From Flavobacteriales bacterium (GTDB taxonomy: Bacteria; Bacteroidota; Bacteroidia; Flavobacteriales_F; PHOS-HE28), in NCBI GenBank assembly GCA_016705955.1, contig JADJKO010000002.1:62001-126000 (forward strand): DNA of 64,000 nucleotides, given 5' to 3'. A program made the position numbers and the translations under genes. This document shows positions 51,222 through 60,602 of this stretch, one piece after another (within the stretch, counting starts at the first letter, position 1; each line of letters starts with the position of its first letter). Under the pieces are notes generated by a model that did not search any database, was not told the origin of the DNA, and saw only the letters and a list, made by a program, of their open reading frames with translations.

Positions 51222-53189
51222 ATGCGCTTCATTCCGATACTCACTGCTGTATTGCTGTCCGGATCCATGTCCGGACAACAGACGGTATGGGGGGAGGAGT
51301 TCGAGAACGGCTGCGTGCAAGGCTGCTATGCGTCCGCTTTTGTCGGACCGAATGGCGGATGGACGGTGACGAACACCGGCACCAATGGCGCATGCGCGAA
51401 CCGATGGTTCATCAGTTGTGCGGAGAATGGCGGCGTGGTGGGCAGCTGCGGCGTGGGGTGCGGGAACAATGAAACGCTGCACGTGGGCAACGACATCTCC
51501 TGCGTTTCCCCGAACGGGTGCTTCTTCTGTCCGACCGGTGATTGCGGCGCAGCTTATGACGCGAGTTGTCCGGCGGGGATCTGCTCGTTCTGTTGTTCGT
51601 GCAATTCCGCACAAACGGATCAGCGCGCGGAGTCGCCGGTGATCAACCTGACCGGGATCACTGGCATGACGCTCACCTTCAAGTACATGGAAGGCGGTCA
51701 AGGGGCCAGTGACAACGCCACGCTGTGGTACTACAATGGGGCGGTGTGGGCGCAGATCGCCGACATGCCCAAGACGGTAGTCTGTTCCGGCCAAGGAACG
51801 TGGACGGCGTACAGCATCGCCATGCCGGTCTCTGCGGACAACAACCCGAACGTGCGCATCGGGTTCCGGTGGATCAACAACAATGATGGGAGTGGAGCGG
51901 ATCCTTCCATCGCCGTGGATGATGTGCAGATCACCATCCCTTTCTCGCCACCGGGCACCGGCCTCATCGTGAACGAACTCAGCAACGGCCCGACCGGGGC
52001 GCAGGAATACATCGAACTGATCGTGGTGGGCCCGCCGTGTACCAACGTGGATATCCGCAACATCAAGGTGGACGACAACAACGGCACGATCTACAACGGA
52101 TTCGGCACCACGCTCACCGGGAGTGGTGTGGCATTGGGTCATTTGCGTTTCGCGAACATCGCGCAATGGTCCGCTGTACCCACCGGCAGCATCATCCTCC
52201 TGTACAACAACACCGACCTGAACCCGCTCCTACCGCCGAACGATGTGAACGACAGTGCGCCGATGGACTTCCGCTACATCGTGCCAGTGAACAACGCGGT
52301 GATGCAGGGATGCAATTCCTCCCCGAACCCCGCGAGTTTCTCCGGCTATTTCACGTGCGCGTGGGTTGCGGGCAATTGGAACTACATCAGCTTGCGGAAC
52401 GAAGGCGATGCCGCCCAAACGCGCGACGCACAGGGCCGTTACTTCCACGGGATCAGTTACGGCACCAACGGCCAGAGCATGAACAACGGTGGGCTGGACA
52501 ACTTGCGGATCAGCGCCATGGACCACACCGGCCGGGTGATCTACTTCAACAGTGGCAACTACCGGGTGGCGGCCAACTTCACCAGTGCGCTCGTGGCGGG
52601 CAACGAAACACCCGGCGCTCCGAACAACGCCGCGAACCTGGCCTTCATCAACACGTTCGCATGTTCGTTGCCGATCGAGCTCTTCAGCTTCACGGCCGCG
52701 TCCTTGGAGGATCGCGTGCGCGTGGAATGGAGCACGGCGAGTGAAACGAACAACGCGGTCTTCGTGGTGGAACGCGCTGCGGATGCACAGCATTTCGAGA
52801 CCGTTGGAACCGTTCCCGGCGGCGGGAATTCACTCATCCTGCGGAACTACATCTTCGATGATCCGCGACCGATCAACGGGGTATCCTACTACCGCTTGCG
52901 GCAGATCGATACCGACGGAAGTGGTTCGGTAAGCCAAGTGGTGGCGGTGGATCGTGGACGGGAAGAGCCGATCTCCACGTGGCTGGCGGATGACCTGCTG
53001 CATATCCGTGGCGCGGAAGCCGGTGCGCGATACGCGGTATATGATGCGCTGGGTCGTCGGTTGTTCAGCGGCAGCGTGACCGCCGATCCGCACATCGCCG
53101 ACGCACCCGGTATTCAGCCAGGCACATGGCTGGTGGTCGTCGTCGAAGCGGAAGGTCGCGTGGACCGATCGCGCGTGCTGGCTCGCTAG
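51222..53189 (+). CDS. Exported Cys-rich protein with lamin-tail-like domain and T9SS-like C-terminus
   Basis: This 655-residue exported protein has a signal peptide (about 1-18, MRFIPILTAVLLSGSMSG). Residues about 25-130 hold some 16 Cys residues. A jellyroll-like domain follows (about 130-240), then a lamin-tail-type domain (from GLIVNELSNG, about 245-470). Next comes an FN3-like segment common in T9SS cargo (SFTAASLEDRVRVEWSTASETNN) and a C-terminal domain (YAVYDALGRRLFSG ... GTWLVVVVE) that looks like a type A sorting domain. The ATG at 51222 is preferred because it starts the signal peptide. Function is unknown. Confidence 0.78.
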   Translation: MRFIPILTAVLLSGSMSGQQTVWGEEFENGCVQGCYASAFVGPNGGWTVTNTGTNGACANRWFISCAENGGVVGSCGVGCGNNETLHVGNDISCVSPNGCFFCPTGDCGAAYDASCPAGICSFCCSCNSAQTDQRAESPVINLTGITGMTLTFKYMEGGQGASDNATLWYYNGAVWAQIADMPKTVVCSGQGTWTAYSIAMPVSADNNPNVRIGFRWINNNDGSGADPSIAVDDVQITIPFSPPGTGLIVNELSNGPTGAQEYIELIVVGPPCTNVDIRNIKVDDNNGTIYNGFGTTLTGSGVALGHLRFANIAQWSAVPTGSIILLYNNTDLNPLLPPNDVNDSAPMDFRYIVPVNNAVMQGCNSSPNPASFSGYFTCAWVAGNWNYISLRNEGDAAQTRDAQGRYFHGISYGTNGQSMNNGGLDNLRISAMDHTGRVIYFNSGNYRVAANFTSALVAGNETPGAPNNAANLAFINTFACSLPIELFSFTAASLEDRVRVEWSTASETNNAVFVVERAADAQHFETVGTVPGGGNSLILRNYIFDDPRPINGVSYYRLRQIDTDGSGSVSQVVAVDRGREEPISTWLADDLLHIRGAEAGARYAVYDALGRRLFSGSVTADPHIADAPGIQPGTWLVVVVEAEGRVDRSRVLAR

Positions 53190-53269
53190 CGGCTCGTCGA
53201 GCGGATCCCACCGTTTCATTGTTGCGGTTCTCAGGATCACGCGCCATCTTCGGATCATTATTCACCGCC

Positions 53270-54760
53270 ATGGCAAGCAACGATCCCGTCAAAGGCCTCA
53301 AGGCCAAGATCCACCGGAGCGAACGCTACGGAACCGTACAGCGCATCTATACCATCAAGGATGAATTCAAGGGCAAGGATCCGAAAGCATTGGCCACCGC
53401 ATTCCTGAAGCTGCATGCACTGGACCTGGGCTTGGATCCGGGACTGCGCGGATTAAGGTTCGAGATGGTGCGCAAGAGCATCATGGGCATGCATGTCATG
53501 TTCCAGCAATTCGCTGATGGCAAGCCCGTGAGCGGCGCGTGGGTGCGCGTGGATGTGAGCCCGGATGGAGAACTGCTCGGCGTGCAGAACGGTGCGATGC
53601 CGGTGGAAAGGTTGATGGGCCTGCGAGCGGTGAAGCCGAAGGAGATCACCGGAGCGAAGGCGAAGGCCATCGCGCGGAAGGCCGTGAGTGCGGGAAGGAT
53701 CGTGGTGGAGGAATGCGAGCGGGTAGTGTGGCCGGTGAAAGGCAAGCCGCACGAGGCGTGGAAGCTGGTGCTCCGCACCGCGAACCCAACAGGACTCTGG
53801 CGTATGTACATCGACGCAACGAACGGAACAATTCTCGGCAAGCGGAACACGATGAAGCGCGCATGGGCCCAGGTCTTCGACCCCACGCCGGTGGCCGCGT
53901 TGGACAACACGCGGCTCGATCCGGACAAGGAAGTGCCCCCGGGCGCCTATCGCCGCGTTGAACTCCAAGGGCTTGATGGCAGCGGTTACCTCGATGGCGA
54001 GCATGTCAGCACCAAGCCCACGAAAGAACGTGTCCGACGGACCGATGGTGAATTCATCTTCAGCCGAACGCGCAAGGCTTTCCGTGAAGTGATGGCCTAC
54101 CACCACATCGATGCGGCGGCAAGGCACCTGATCGAACTTGGATTCGAGGGTCTCTTCAAGAAGCCGATGAAGGTGAAGGTGCATGGCTATCGGGCTGACA
54201 ATTCGGAGTACGATCCCGGTCGTCGCATGATCATCTTCGGCACTGGCGGGGTCGATGATGCGGAGGATGCCGAGGTGATCCTGCATGAGTATGGCCATGC
54301 CATCCAGGATGCACAAGTGCGATGGTTCGGGGAGAGTGATGAATGTGGTGCCATGGGCGAGGGCTTCGGGGACTTCTTCGCGGCGAGCTTCTTCCACGAT
54401 CGCAAGCCCGCGCGAATGCGCCCGACCGTGTTCAATTGGAACGCGATCTCGTACAGCAAGAAGAACCCGCCGCATGAGCGCAGGCTGGACTTGAAGTTGA
54501 ATTTCAAGCGCGATTGGGCGGATGAAGTGCATGATGATGGACAGATCTGGAGCGCGTGCCTCTGGGAACTGCGGGCGCTGCTCGGCCAGCGGCGCGCGGA
54601 GCGCATCGTCATCGGCTCGCACCACTTGTGCATGCGCGACAGCACATTCGCCGATGGTGCGCATGCGGTCCTCACAGCGAACGAGCGGCTCTATGGCAAC
54701 CGGAACCGAAAGGCGATCCGCGCGGTGTTCGAGCGTCGCGGAATCCTGGATCCCGTATAG
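53270..54760 (+). CDS. M36-like (fungalysin-type) metallopeptidase without signal peptide
   Basis: This 496-residue predicted zinc peptidase has an N-terminal FTP/PepSY-like propeptide (about 20-190). The catalytic domain carries HEYGHAIQD (about 346-354) and the third-ligand segment GAMGEGFGDFFAASF, the pattern of fungalysins. No signal peptide or T9SS domain is visible from the ATG at 53270. The longer open frame upstream (53126) adds a basic, non-signal stretch. An active protease with a propeptide but no export signal is odd. Secretion by another route, or a mis-set start, are both possible. Confidence 0.75.
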   Translation: MASNDPVKGLKAKIHRSERYGTVQRIYTIKDEFKGKDPKALATAFLKLHALDLGLDPGLRGLRFEMVRKSIMGMHVMFQQFADGKPVSGAWVRVDVSPDGELLGVQNGAMPVERLMGLRAVKPKEITGAKAKAIARKAVSAGRIVVEECERVVWPVKGKPHEAWKLVLRTANPTGLWRMYIDATNGTILGKRNTMKRAWAQVFDPTPVAALDNTRLDPDKEVPPGAYRRVELQGLDGSGYLDGEHVSTKPTKERVRRTDGEFIFSRTRKAFREVMAYHHIDAAARHLIELGFEGLFKKPMKVKVHGYRADNSEYDPGRRMIIFGTGGVDDAEDAEVILHEYGHAIQDAQVRWFGESDECGAMGEGFGDFFAASFFHDRKPARMRPTVFNWNAISYSKKNPPHERRLDLKLNFKRDWADEVHDDGQIWSACLWELRALLGQRRAERIVIGSHHLCMRDSTFADGAHAVLTANERLYGNRNRKAIRAVFERRGILDPV

Positions 54761-54763
54761 CGA

Positions 54764-57700
54764 TCAGCGCGATGACGGCACCGGTCCCGTTCGCGCAAGC
54801 GGTGTGGCCTTGATCCGCGAGGCCACCGCACCGTGGATCACCTCCTGGATCTTGGTGCGGATCCCGAGTTCCAACAGCTTGTTCGTGGTCGCGTTCGGGT
54901 ACACGCGGTTGCTGAGGAAAATGTACACCACATGCTGCTCGGGATCGCTCCACGCCATCGTTCCGGTGAAGCCGGTATGCCCGAAGCTCGCGTAGCTCAC
55001 ACAATCGCATGTCGGGCCGCCGGTGCCATCGCGTGTGGGTTTGTCCCACCCGAGTCCGCGACGATTGCCGCTTCCGTTCGGCGCGCAGAATTGGCACTTG
55101 GTGAATTCCTTCACGACGCTTTCGCTGAGGTAGCGCACGCCACCGTACGTGCCGCCGTTCGCGAGCATTTGCATCACCTTGCCCAGATCGTTGGCATCGC
55201 TGAAGAGGCCCGCATGTCCGGCCACACCACCTTTCATCGCGGCACCGGGGTCGTGTACGTCGCCCCATACTTGCCGCTGGCGGAAGACGACGTCGTATTC
55301 GGTCGGTGCGATCCGCTCCTTCGGGAAGACCTCCCACGGTTTGTAACGCAGCGTTGCCGCCCCCATCGGCACATAGAACGTCTCCTTCACAAAGACATCC
55401 AGCGGCTTTCCGGTGATGCGCTCGATGACCTCTTGAAGGATGTAGTAGCCCATGTCGCTGTACACGTACTTGCCTTTCGCTTCCAGCGGCGTTTGCAGCA
55501 CCCAGGTGAGCAGGCTGTCGCGATATGTGTTCTTCAAATACATGCCTTCCGCCACGCGAATGCCGTGCGTTTCATTCGCGGTGTCGCTCACAAGACCGGG
55601 CTTCCATTTGCCATCCTTCAGGATCCGCGTGTAGAAGGGCACGAAGGATCGCAGCCCCGCTTGATGCGTGAGGATGTCGTGGAAGTCCATGCGCGCATGC
55701 GCCGTGTATTCGCCCTCGATCTCGGGTAGGTAATAGCCGATCGGTTTGTCCAGATCCAGCTTGCCTTGGTCCACCAACTTCATCAACGCCAAGGTGGTGC
55801 TGGCCACTTTGGTGATGGACGCCAGATCGTACAGATCATCCGTTCGCACCGCGCGCTTCTTCTCGTAGGTGGTATGGCCGTAAGCCTTGTTCAGGATCAC
55901 TTCACCATCCACCGCCACCAACACTTCACAACCCCGATACGCTTGTGCTTTGATCCCACCGGCCACGATCTCATCGATCTTCTTCAGGTCGCGGCTCTGG
56001 ATCCCCAGTGCTTCCGGGAAGGTGTAGGTGAACCGACCGAGTGGTCGCAACTCACGTCCATCACCAGCGGCGAAGAAGGAGCTCGCGGTGATCGGCAGGC
56101 GACCGTTCGCACCGATCCCGCCGAAGATCACCTGCGCCACGAGATCCTGTGTTTCGGCCGTCTCCTCGTACGCGGTGATCACACTAGCGAGGTAGTGCGC
56201 GCCGTATGCACGGGTGAGCCTGTACGGGTTGGCGAAGAGCGCGAAGACCGTCGGTTGTCGCGCCGCGATCTCGCGCACGATGTCCATTGCAGTCTCCGGG
56301 ATCCCGAATTCCTTGTTCACCCGCCACGTGGTGTTGTGAATGCTCACGATCACGCGGTCATAGTCCTCCAACTTGCGCAATAGCGCAACGAGGCTGTCGC
56401 GCTTCAGGGCCTTGTCGCATCGGAAGGTCGTAACCTCCGCATAGCGCTGCAGTCCTAGTTGGAACGGATTACCCAGCGTGTCGCCGATGACCAATGAAGC
56501 GATGCGGATCTTGGAGAGATCACCGAAGGGGAGGAGCTCCTTGTGATCGTTCAACACCGTGATCGCGCTCGCATATAGTTGCCTCCGCAAAAGCTTGCCT
56601 TGCATGGTGTTCAGATCATCATACAGTCCTTCGGTCTTCACCGGTGTGCGATGCGACAACCCTGCCCACTCCTTCGCACGAAGCACTTTCAAGCACTTGC
56701 GATCGATCTCCGAGCGTGCGATACGATCGCTGTCCACTGCGAGGCGGATGCGCTCGATGGCGCGCACGGGATCCGGCGGGAAGAGCAACACATCGTTGCC
56801 GGCGAGCAACGCGCGGATCTCGATCTCGCCGGGCTTATCCGCATTCGCCACGCCCTTCATGTTCAGCGCATCGGTGAAGATCAATCCGTTGAAACCGATA
56901 TGTCCTTCCAGTAGATCGCTCACGATCGGATGGCTCAAGGTGCTCGGCATTCCCTTGACGCTGTCCAGTGCAGGAACCTCCAGGTGTCCCACCATCATCG
57001 CGGCCAATCCTTCATCCACCAAGCGTTGGAACGGATAGAGTTCCACGGAATCCAATCGCGTGCGGCTGTGTGCGATCAATGGTAGTGTCAGGTGCGAATC
57101 GCTGTCCACATCACCATGGCCAGGGAAGTGTTTCGCTGTCGCGATCACGCCGCCGTTCTGCAAACCGCGCATGTAAGCGATGCCCTTGCGTGCCACGTTC
57201 TCGCGGTCCTCGCCGAAACTGCGGTCATTGATCACCGGGTTCGCCGGATTGTTGTTCACGTCCACGACCGGACTGAAGCTCACATGCACGCCGAGCCGCT
57301 TCATCTGCCGCGCGATCTCCGCACCCATCGCCTCGATCTGCGTTTCGTCCTGGATCGCGCCGAGCGTCATCTGGCGCGGAAAGCGGATCGTGCTGTCCAA
57401 GCGCATGGCCAGTCCCCACTCCAGATCCATCCCTAACAAGAGCGGCGTACGAGCAGCGGCCTGGTACCGGTTGGTGAGTTTGGCCTGTCGACTTGGGCCA
57501 CCTTGGAAGAAGATCAAGCCGCCGATGTTCTTGTCGCGGATCATCTGCTCGATCTCCGCTTCATGCTTCGCGTCCTTGTTGCTGTAGGCGGCCACCATCA
57601 TCAACTGCGCAATGCGGTCGTCGAGGGAAAGTGTGGTGAACACTGAATCGGCCCACGGCGAAGGGGCGTCGAGGAAGGGCGGCGGGATCCCGGCCGGGCG

Positions 57701-57775
57701 CGCGGTCGGCGGCGTGCCACCCAAGGTGAGCAGGCCGCCGATCAGCAGGAGAAGAGGAAGAAATGAGCGATGCAT
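54764..57775 (-). CDS. GH3 beta-N-acetylhexosaminidase fused to a serine beta-lactamase-type hydrolase
   Basis: This 1,003-residue exported protein has a signal peptide (about 1-20). A GH3 domain of the NagZ type follows (about 45-400), with the KHFPGHGDVDSDSH catalytic loop at 215-228 and FTDALNMKG, then a GH3 C-terminal domain (about 410-590). A penicillin-binding/beta-lactamase fold occupies about 620-1000, with SITK (S-x-x-K) and YSDMGYY. It probably cleaves GlcNAc-containing muropeptides and removes or hydrolyses a second group. The GH3-plus-esterase arrangement occurs in Bacteroidota. It converges on the M36-like gene (3-bp gap). Confidence 0.88.
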   Translation of the reverse strand: MHRSFLPLLLLIGGLLTLGGTPPTARPAGIPPPFLDAPSPWADSVFTTLSLDDRIAQLMMVAAYSNKDAKHEAEIEQMIRDKNIGGLIFFQGGPSRQAKLTNRYQAAARTPLLLGMDLEWGLAMRLDSTIRFPRQMTLGAIQDETQIEAMGAEIARQMKRLGVHVSFSPVVDVNNNPANPVINDRSFGEDRENVARKGIAYMRGLQNGGVIATAKHFPGHGDVDSDSHLTLPLIAHSRTRLDSVELYPFQRLVDEGLAAMMVGHLEVPALDSVKGMPSTLSHPIVSDLLEGHIGFNGLIFTDALNMKGVANADKPGEIEIRALLAGNDVLLFPPDPVRAIERIRLAVDSDRIARSEIDRKCLKVLRAKEWAGLSHRTPVKTEGLYDDLNTMQGKLLRRQLYASAITVLNDHKELLPFGDLSKIRIASLVIGDTLGNPFQLGLQRYAEVTTFRCDKALKRDSLVALLRKLEDYDRVIVSIHNTTWRVNKEFGIPETAMDIVREIAARQPTVFALFANPYRLTRAYGAHYLASVITAYEETAETQDLVAQVIFGGIGANGRLPITASSFFAAGDGRELRPLGRFTYTFPEALGIQSRDLKKIDEIVAGGIKAQAYRGCEVLVAVDGEVILNKAYGHTTYEKKRAVRTDDLYDLASITKVASTTLALMKLVDQGKLDLDKPIGYYLPEIEGEYTAHARMDFHDILTHQAGLRSFVPFYTRILKDGKWKPGLVSDTANETHGIRVAEGMYLKNTYRDSLLTWVLQTPLEAKGKYVYSDMGYYILQEVIERITGKPLDVFVKETFYVPMGAATLRYKPWEVFPKERIAPTEYDVVFRQRQVWGDVHDPGAAMKGGVAGHAGLFSDANDLGKVMQMLANGGTYGGVRYLSESVVKEFTKCQFCAPNGSGNRRGLGWDKPTRDGTGGPTCDCVSYASFGHTGFTGTMAWSDPEQHVVYIFLSNRVYPNATTNKLLELGIRTKIQEVIHGAVASRIKATPLARTGPVPSSR

Positions 57776-57971
57776 GAATACCGGCGCGAAGCTACCGGGG
57801 TGTGTAGGGGGGCTTGGGCATGGACCGGGCCAGTTTTGAACACCGCAACACGGGCAGCGCATGTCGTGTGTGCAACCGCAGAACGTCGCGAACCGGAGGG
57901 GGAGTGCAGTCGATCGCCGAATACCAACGCTGCGACAACGATCTTTGGCGCCCTATCGCCGCAAGGCTACC

Positions 57972-59783
57972 ATGTCCGACATCATCCGGCTCCTTCCCGA
58001 CCACGTGGCCAACCAGATCGCCGCAGGCGAAGTGGTGCAGCGGCCCGCCAGCGTGGTGAAGGAACTGCTGGAGAACAGCGTGGATGCCGGTGCGACGCTG
58101 ATCACCCTCGTGGTGAAGGATGCGGGCCGCACTTTGGTGCAAGTGACCGACGACGGCAAGGGCATGAGCCCGGCCGATGCGCGGTTGAGTTTCGAGCGCC
58201 ACGCCACCAGCAAGATCCGGCAAGCCGATGACCTTTCCGCGATCACCACCAAAGGCTTCCGGGGCGAAGCGTTGGCGAGCATCGCGGCGATCGCGCAAGT
58301 GGAATTGCGGACGCGCGAACAGGATCAGGAACTCGGCACGCGGATACTGATCGAAGGCAGTCGGGTGAAGACCCAGGAGCCGATCGCCGGTCCGGTGGGA
58401 TCCACCATCGCGGTGCGCAGCCTATTCTTCAACACCCCGGCGCGACGCCAATTCCTGAAGAGCGATACCGTGGAGTTGAAGCACGTGATCGATGAGTTCC
58501 AACGCGTCGCCTTGGCGCATCCCGACATCGCTTTCCGCTTGGTGGTGAACGACCACGAGGAATTCAACCTCAGTGTGGGCAACGAACGCCAGCGCATCGT
58601 CGGGATCTTCGGACGCAAGTACGATGAACGCTTGGTGCCGGTGGATGAGAGCACCGAGATCGTGCGCGTGACGGGCTTCGTGGGCAAACCGGAATTCGCG
58701 AAGCGCACACGCGGCGAGCAGTACTTCTTCGTCAACCGGCGCTACATCCGCAGCAACTACCTCGAGCACGCCATCCGCAAGGCGTATGATGAACTGGTGA
58801 CGCGCGACAGCTTTCCGTCGTGGTTCCTCTTTTTCGAATTGGACCCGGCGCAGATCGACATCAACATCCACCCGACCAAGACGGAGATCAAGTTCCGCGA
58901 TGATCGCGTGGTGTATGCCATCGTACACGCAGCGGTGCGTCGTGCCCTCGGTCGGTTCAACATCGTGCCCAGTTTGGATTTCGAACCGGAACCAGCGATG
59001 ATCGCAGCGTCCGGTGCCGGCCAAGGGGCCGTGCCATCATGGAATCCACGCGACCTCGGTGCGTTCACCGCGCCACCGCGTCCGAGCCCGGAAGGATGGC
59101 AGAAGTTGCTGGACATGGGTATGGTCTCGCCAGTGGAGGAACTGACCATCGGAACCAGGACCGCTCCGGAGCTGGAACGGAGGGTGTTGCCTTCCCGCGA
59201 AGCGGATCTTCCGGCCGGTGAACGGCCGGTGTTCCAATTGCACGGAACCTATGTGGTCGCGCAAGTGCGAAGCGGAGTGCTTGTCGTGGATCAGCAACGC
59301 GCGCACGAACGCATCCTCTACGAACGCAATTTGAAATTGCTGGAGGCGGGCGCAGGACCCAGCCAGACGGAACTCTTCCCGCGTCATGTGGAATTGAGCG
59401 CGACGGATCTCGCACTGGTGGAAGGCGTGCTTCCGGAATTGCGCAGCATGGGCTTCGACCTGGAACTCTTCGGTGGTCGAACGGTGCAAGTGAATGGCAT
59501 GCCCGCCGAAGCGAGCGACGAGGATCCGGAGCGCTTGCTGGAACAACTGATCGAACAACTGCGCACAGCGGGAACGGCCTTGCGCAACGAGCGCCACGAA
59601 GCACTTGCCCGGAGCATGGCGCGAAGCATGGCCATCCGTGCGGGCCGCGTCCTATCGACCACCGAAATGCACAGCCTGATCGACCGGCTGTTCGCATGTG
59701 AAGTGCCTACGCACACGCCGGGAGGAAAACCCGTGCTGGTGACCTACGGCTTGGATGAACTGAACGAACGATTCGAACGCTGA
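57972..59783 (+). CDS. mutL: DNA mismatch repair protein MutL
   Basis: This 603-residue GHKL ATPase coordinates mismatch repair. The N-terminal ATPase motifs are intact: VVKELLENSVDAGA (Glu and Asn), VTDDGKGMS, ATSKI and GFRGEALASIAAI. The C-terminal dimerisation domain starts about residue 415. The usual endonuclease motif DQHA-x2-E-x4-E reads DQQRAHERILYE, and the CPHGRP-like segment near the C-terminus reads TPGGKPV. The nicking activity may therefore be lost. The ATG at 57972 is the family start. Its TGA overlaps the next ATG by 1 bp. Confidence 0.95.
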   Translation: MSDIIRLLPDHVANQIAAGEVVQRPASVVKELLENSVDAGATLITLVVKDAGRTLVQVTDDGKGMSPADARLSFERHATSKIRQADDLSAITTKGFRGEALASIAAIAQVELRTREQDQELGTRILIEGSRVKTQEPIAGPVGSTIAVRSLFFNTPARRQFLKSDTVELKHVIDEFQRVALAHPDIAFRLVVNDHEEFNLSVGNERQRIVGIFGRKYDERLVPVDESTEIVRVTGFVGKPEFAKRTRGEQYFFVNRRYIRSNYLEHAIRKAYDELVTRDSFPSWFLFFELDPAQIDINIHPTKTEIKFRDDRVVYAIVHAAVRRALGRFNIVPSLDFEPEPAMIAASGAGQGAVPSWNPRDLGAFTAPPRPSPEGWQKLLDMGMVSPVEELTIGTRTAPELERRVLPSREADLPAGERPVFQLHGTYVVAQVRSGVLVVDQQRAHERILYERNLKLLEAGAGPSQTELFPRHVELSATDLALVEGVLPELRSMGFDLELFGGRTVQVNGMPAEASDEDPERLLEQLIEQLRTAGTALRNERHEALARSMARSMAIRAGRVLSTTEMHSLIDRLFACEVPTHTPGGKPVLVTYGLDELNERFER

Positions 59784-60559
59784 TGCGATACGGGACCGGA
59801 CCGCTGGCCAACACGCCCACCGTGGTGAAGAACCTGGTGATCATCAATGCGATCATGCTGCTGGTGAAATACCTCGGCAAGGGGCAGTTGCTGGGCTTCC
59901 ATATGGACACCGTGCTCGGGCTGCACTACATCAGTTCACCGGAGTTCAAGCCGTGGCAATTGGTCACCCACCTGTTCATGCACGGCAATTTCTGGCATCT
60001 CTTCATGAACATGTTCGGCCTCTTCATGCTCGGCGCTCCGCTGGAGTACCGCTGGGGATCGAAGCGCTTCCTGATGTACTACTTCATCTGCGGTATCGGT
60101 GCAGCGCTCCTGTACATGGGCGTGCAGGGTTGGAATTATCATGAACTGGCGCTTACACTAACACCGGAAAATCTTGCGCTGGTGAAGAGCCAAGGCCCGC
60201 AGGCGATGATGGATCTATACATGGGCGGCGTTGGATTCGACAACACCGCGATGAACGACCTCGCCATCCTGCTCTTCACGGACCTGGTGGGTGCATCGGG
60301 CGCGGTGTTCGGGATCCTTGTGGCGTTCGGAATGCTGTACCCCAACGCCGAACTGATGATCTTCCCATTGCCGATCCCGATCAAGGCGAAGTATTTCGTG
60401 ATCCTGTACGGTGCTTACGAACTCTACGCGGGATACGCGCAACAGGCGGGATTGGCCGGGCACCAAGGTGATAACGTGGCGCACTTCGCACATATAGGCG
60501 GCTTGATCGTCGGCTTCATCACGATCATGATCTGGAAGCGACGCTTGCCCGATACCTAA
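59783..60559 (+). CDS. Rhomboid family intramembrane serine protease 1
   Basis: This 258-residue membrane protein has about six membrane segments. The rhomboid hallmarks are HGNFWHLFMNMFGLF (H and N near the oxyanion), GASGAVFGILVAF with the catalytic Ser, and HFAHIGGLIVGF with the catalytic His. It cleaves membrane substrates; none is known here. It overlaps mutL by 1 bp and is followed by a second rhomboid gene, so mutL and the two proteases share an operon. Confidence 0.92.
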   Translation: MRYGTGPLANTPTVVKNLVIINAIMLLVKYLGKGQLLGFHMDTVLGLHYISSPEFKPWQLVTHLFMHGNFWHLFMNMFGLFMLGAPLEYRWGSKRFLMYYFICGIGAALLYMGVQGWNYHELALTLTPENLALVKSQGPQAMMDLYMGGVGFDNTAMNDLAILLFTDLVGASGAVFGILVAFGMLYPNAELMIFPLPIPIKAKYFVILYGAYELYAGYAQQAGLAGHQGDNVAHFAHIGGLIVGFITIMIWKRRLPDT

Positions 60560-60602
60560 CGAACGCGTCGACGTTTTTCCATCGGAAGCGGATCTTTGTA
60601 CC

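Noticed and set aside
50901..52166. 421-codon minus-strand frame over the Cys-rich protein
   Set aside because: It is antisense to a gene with a signal peptide and T9SS-like tail, and overlaps the thioesterase gene in another frame.
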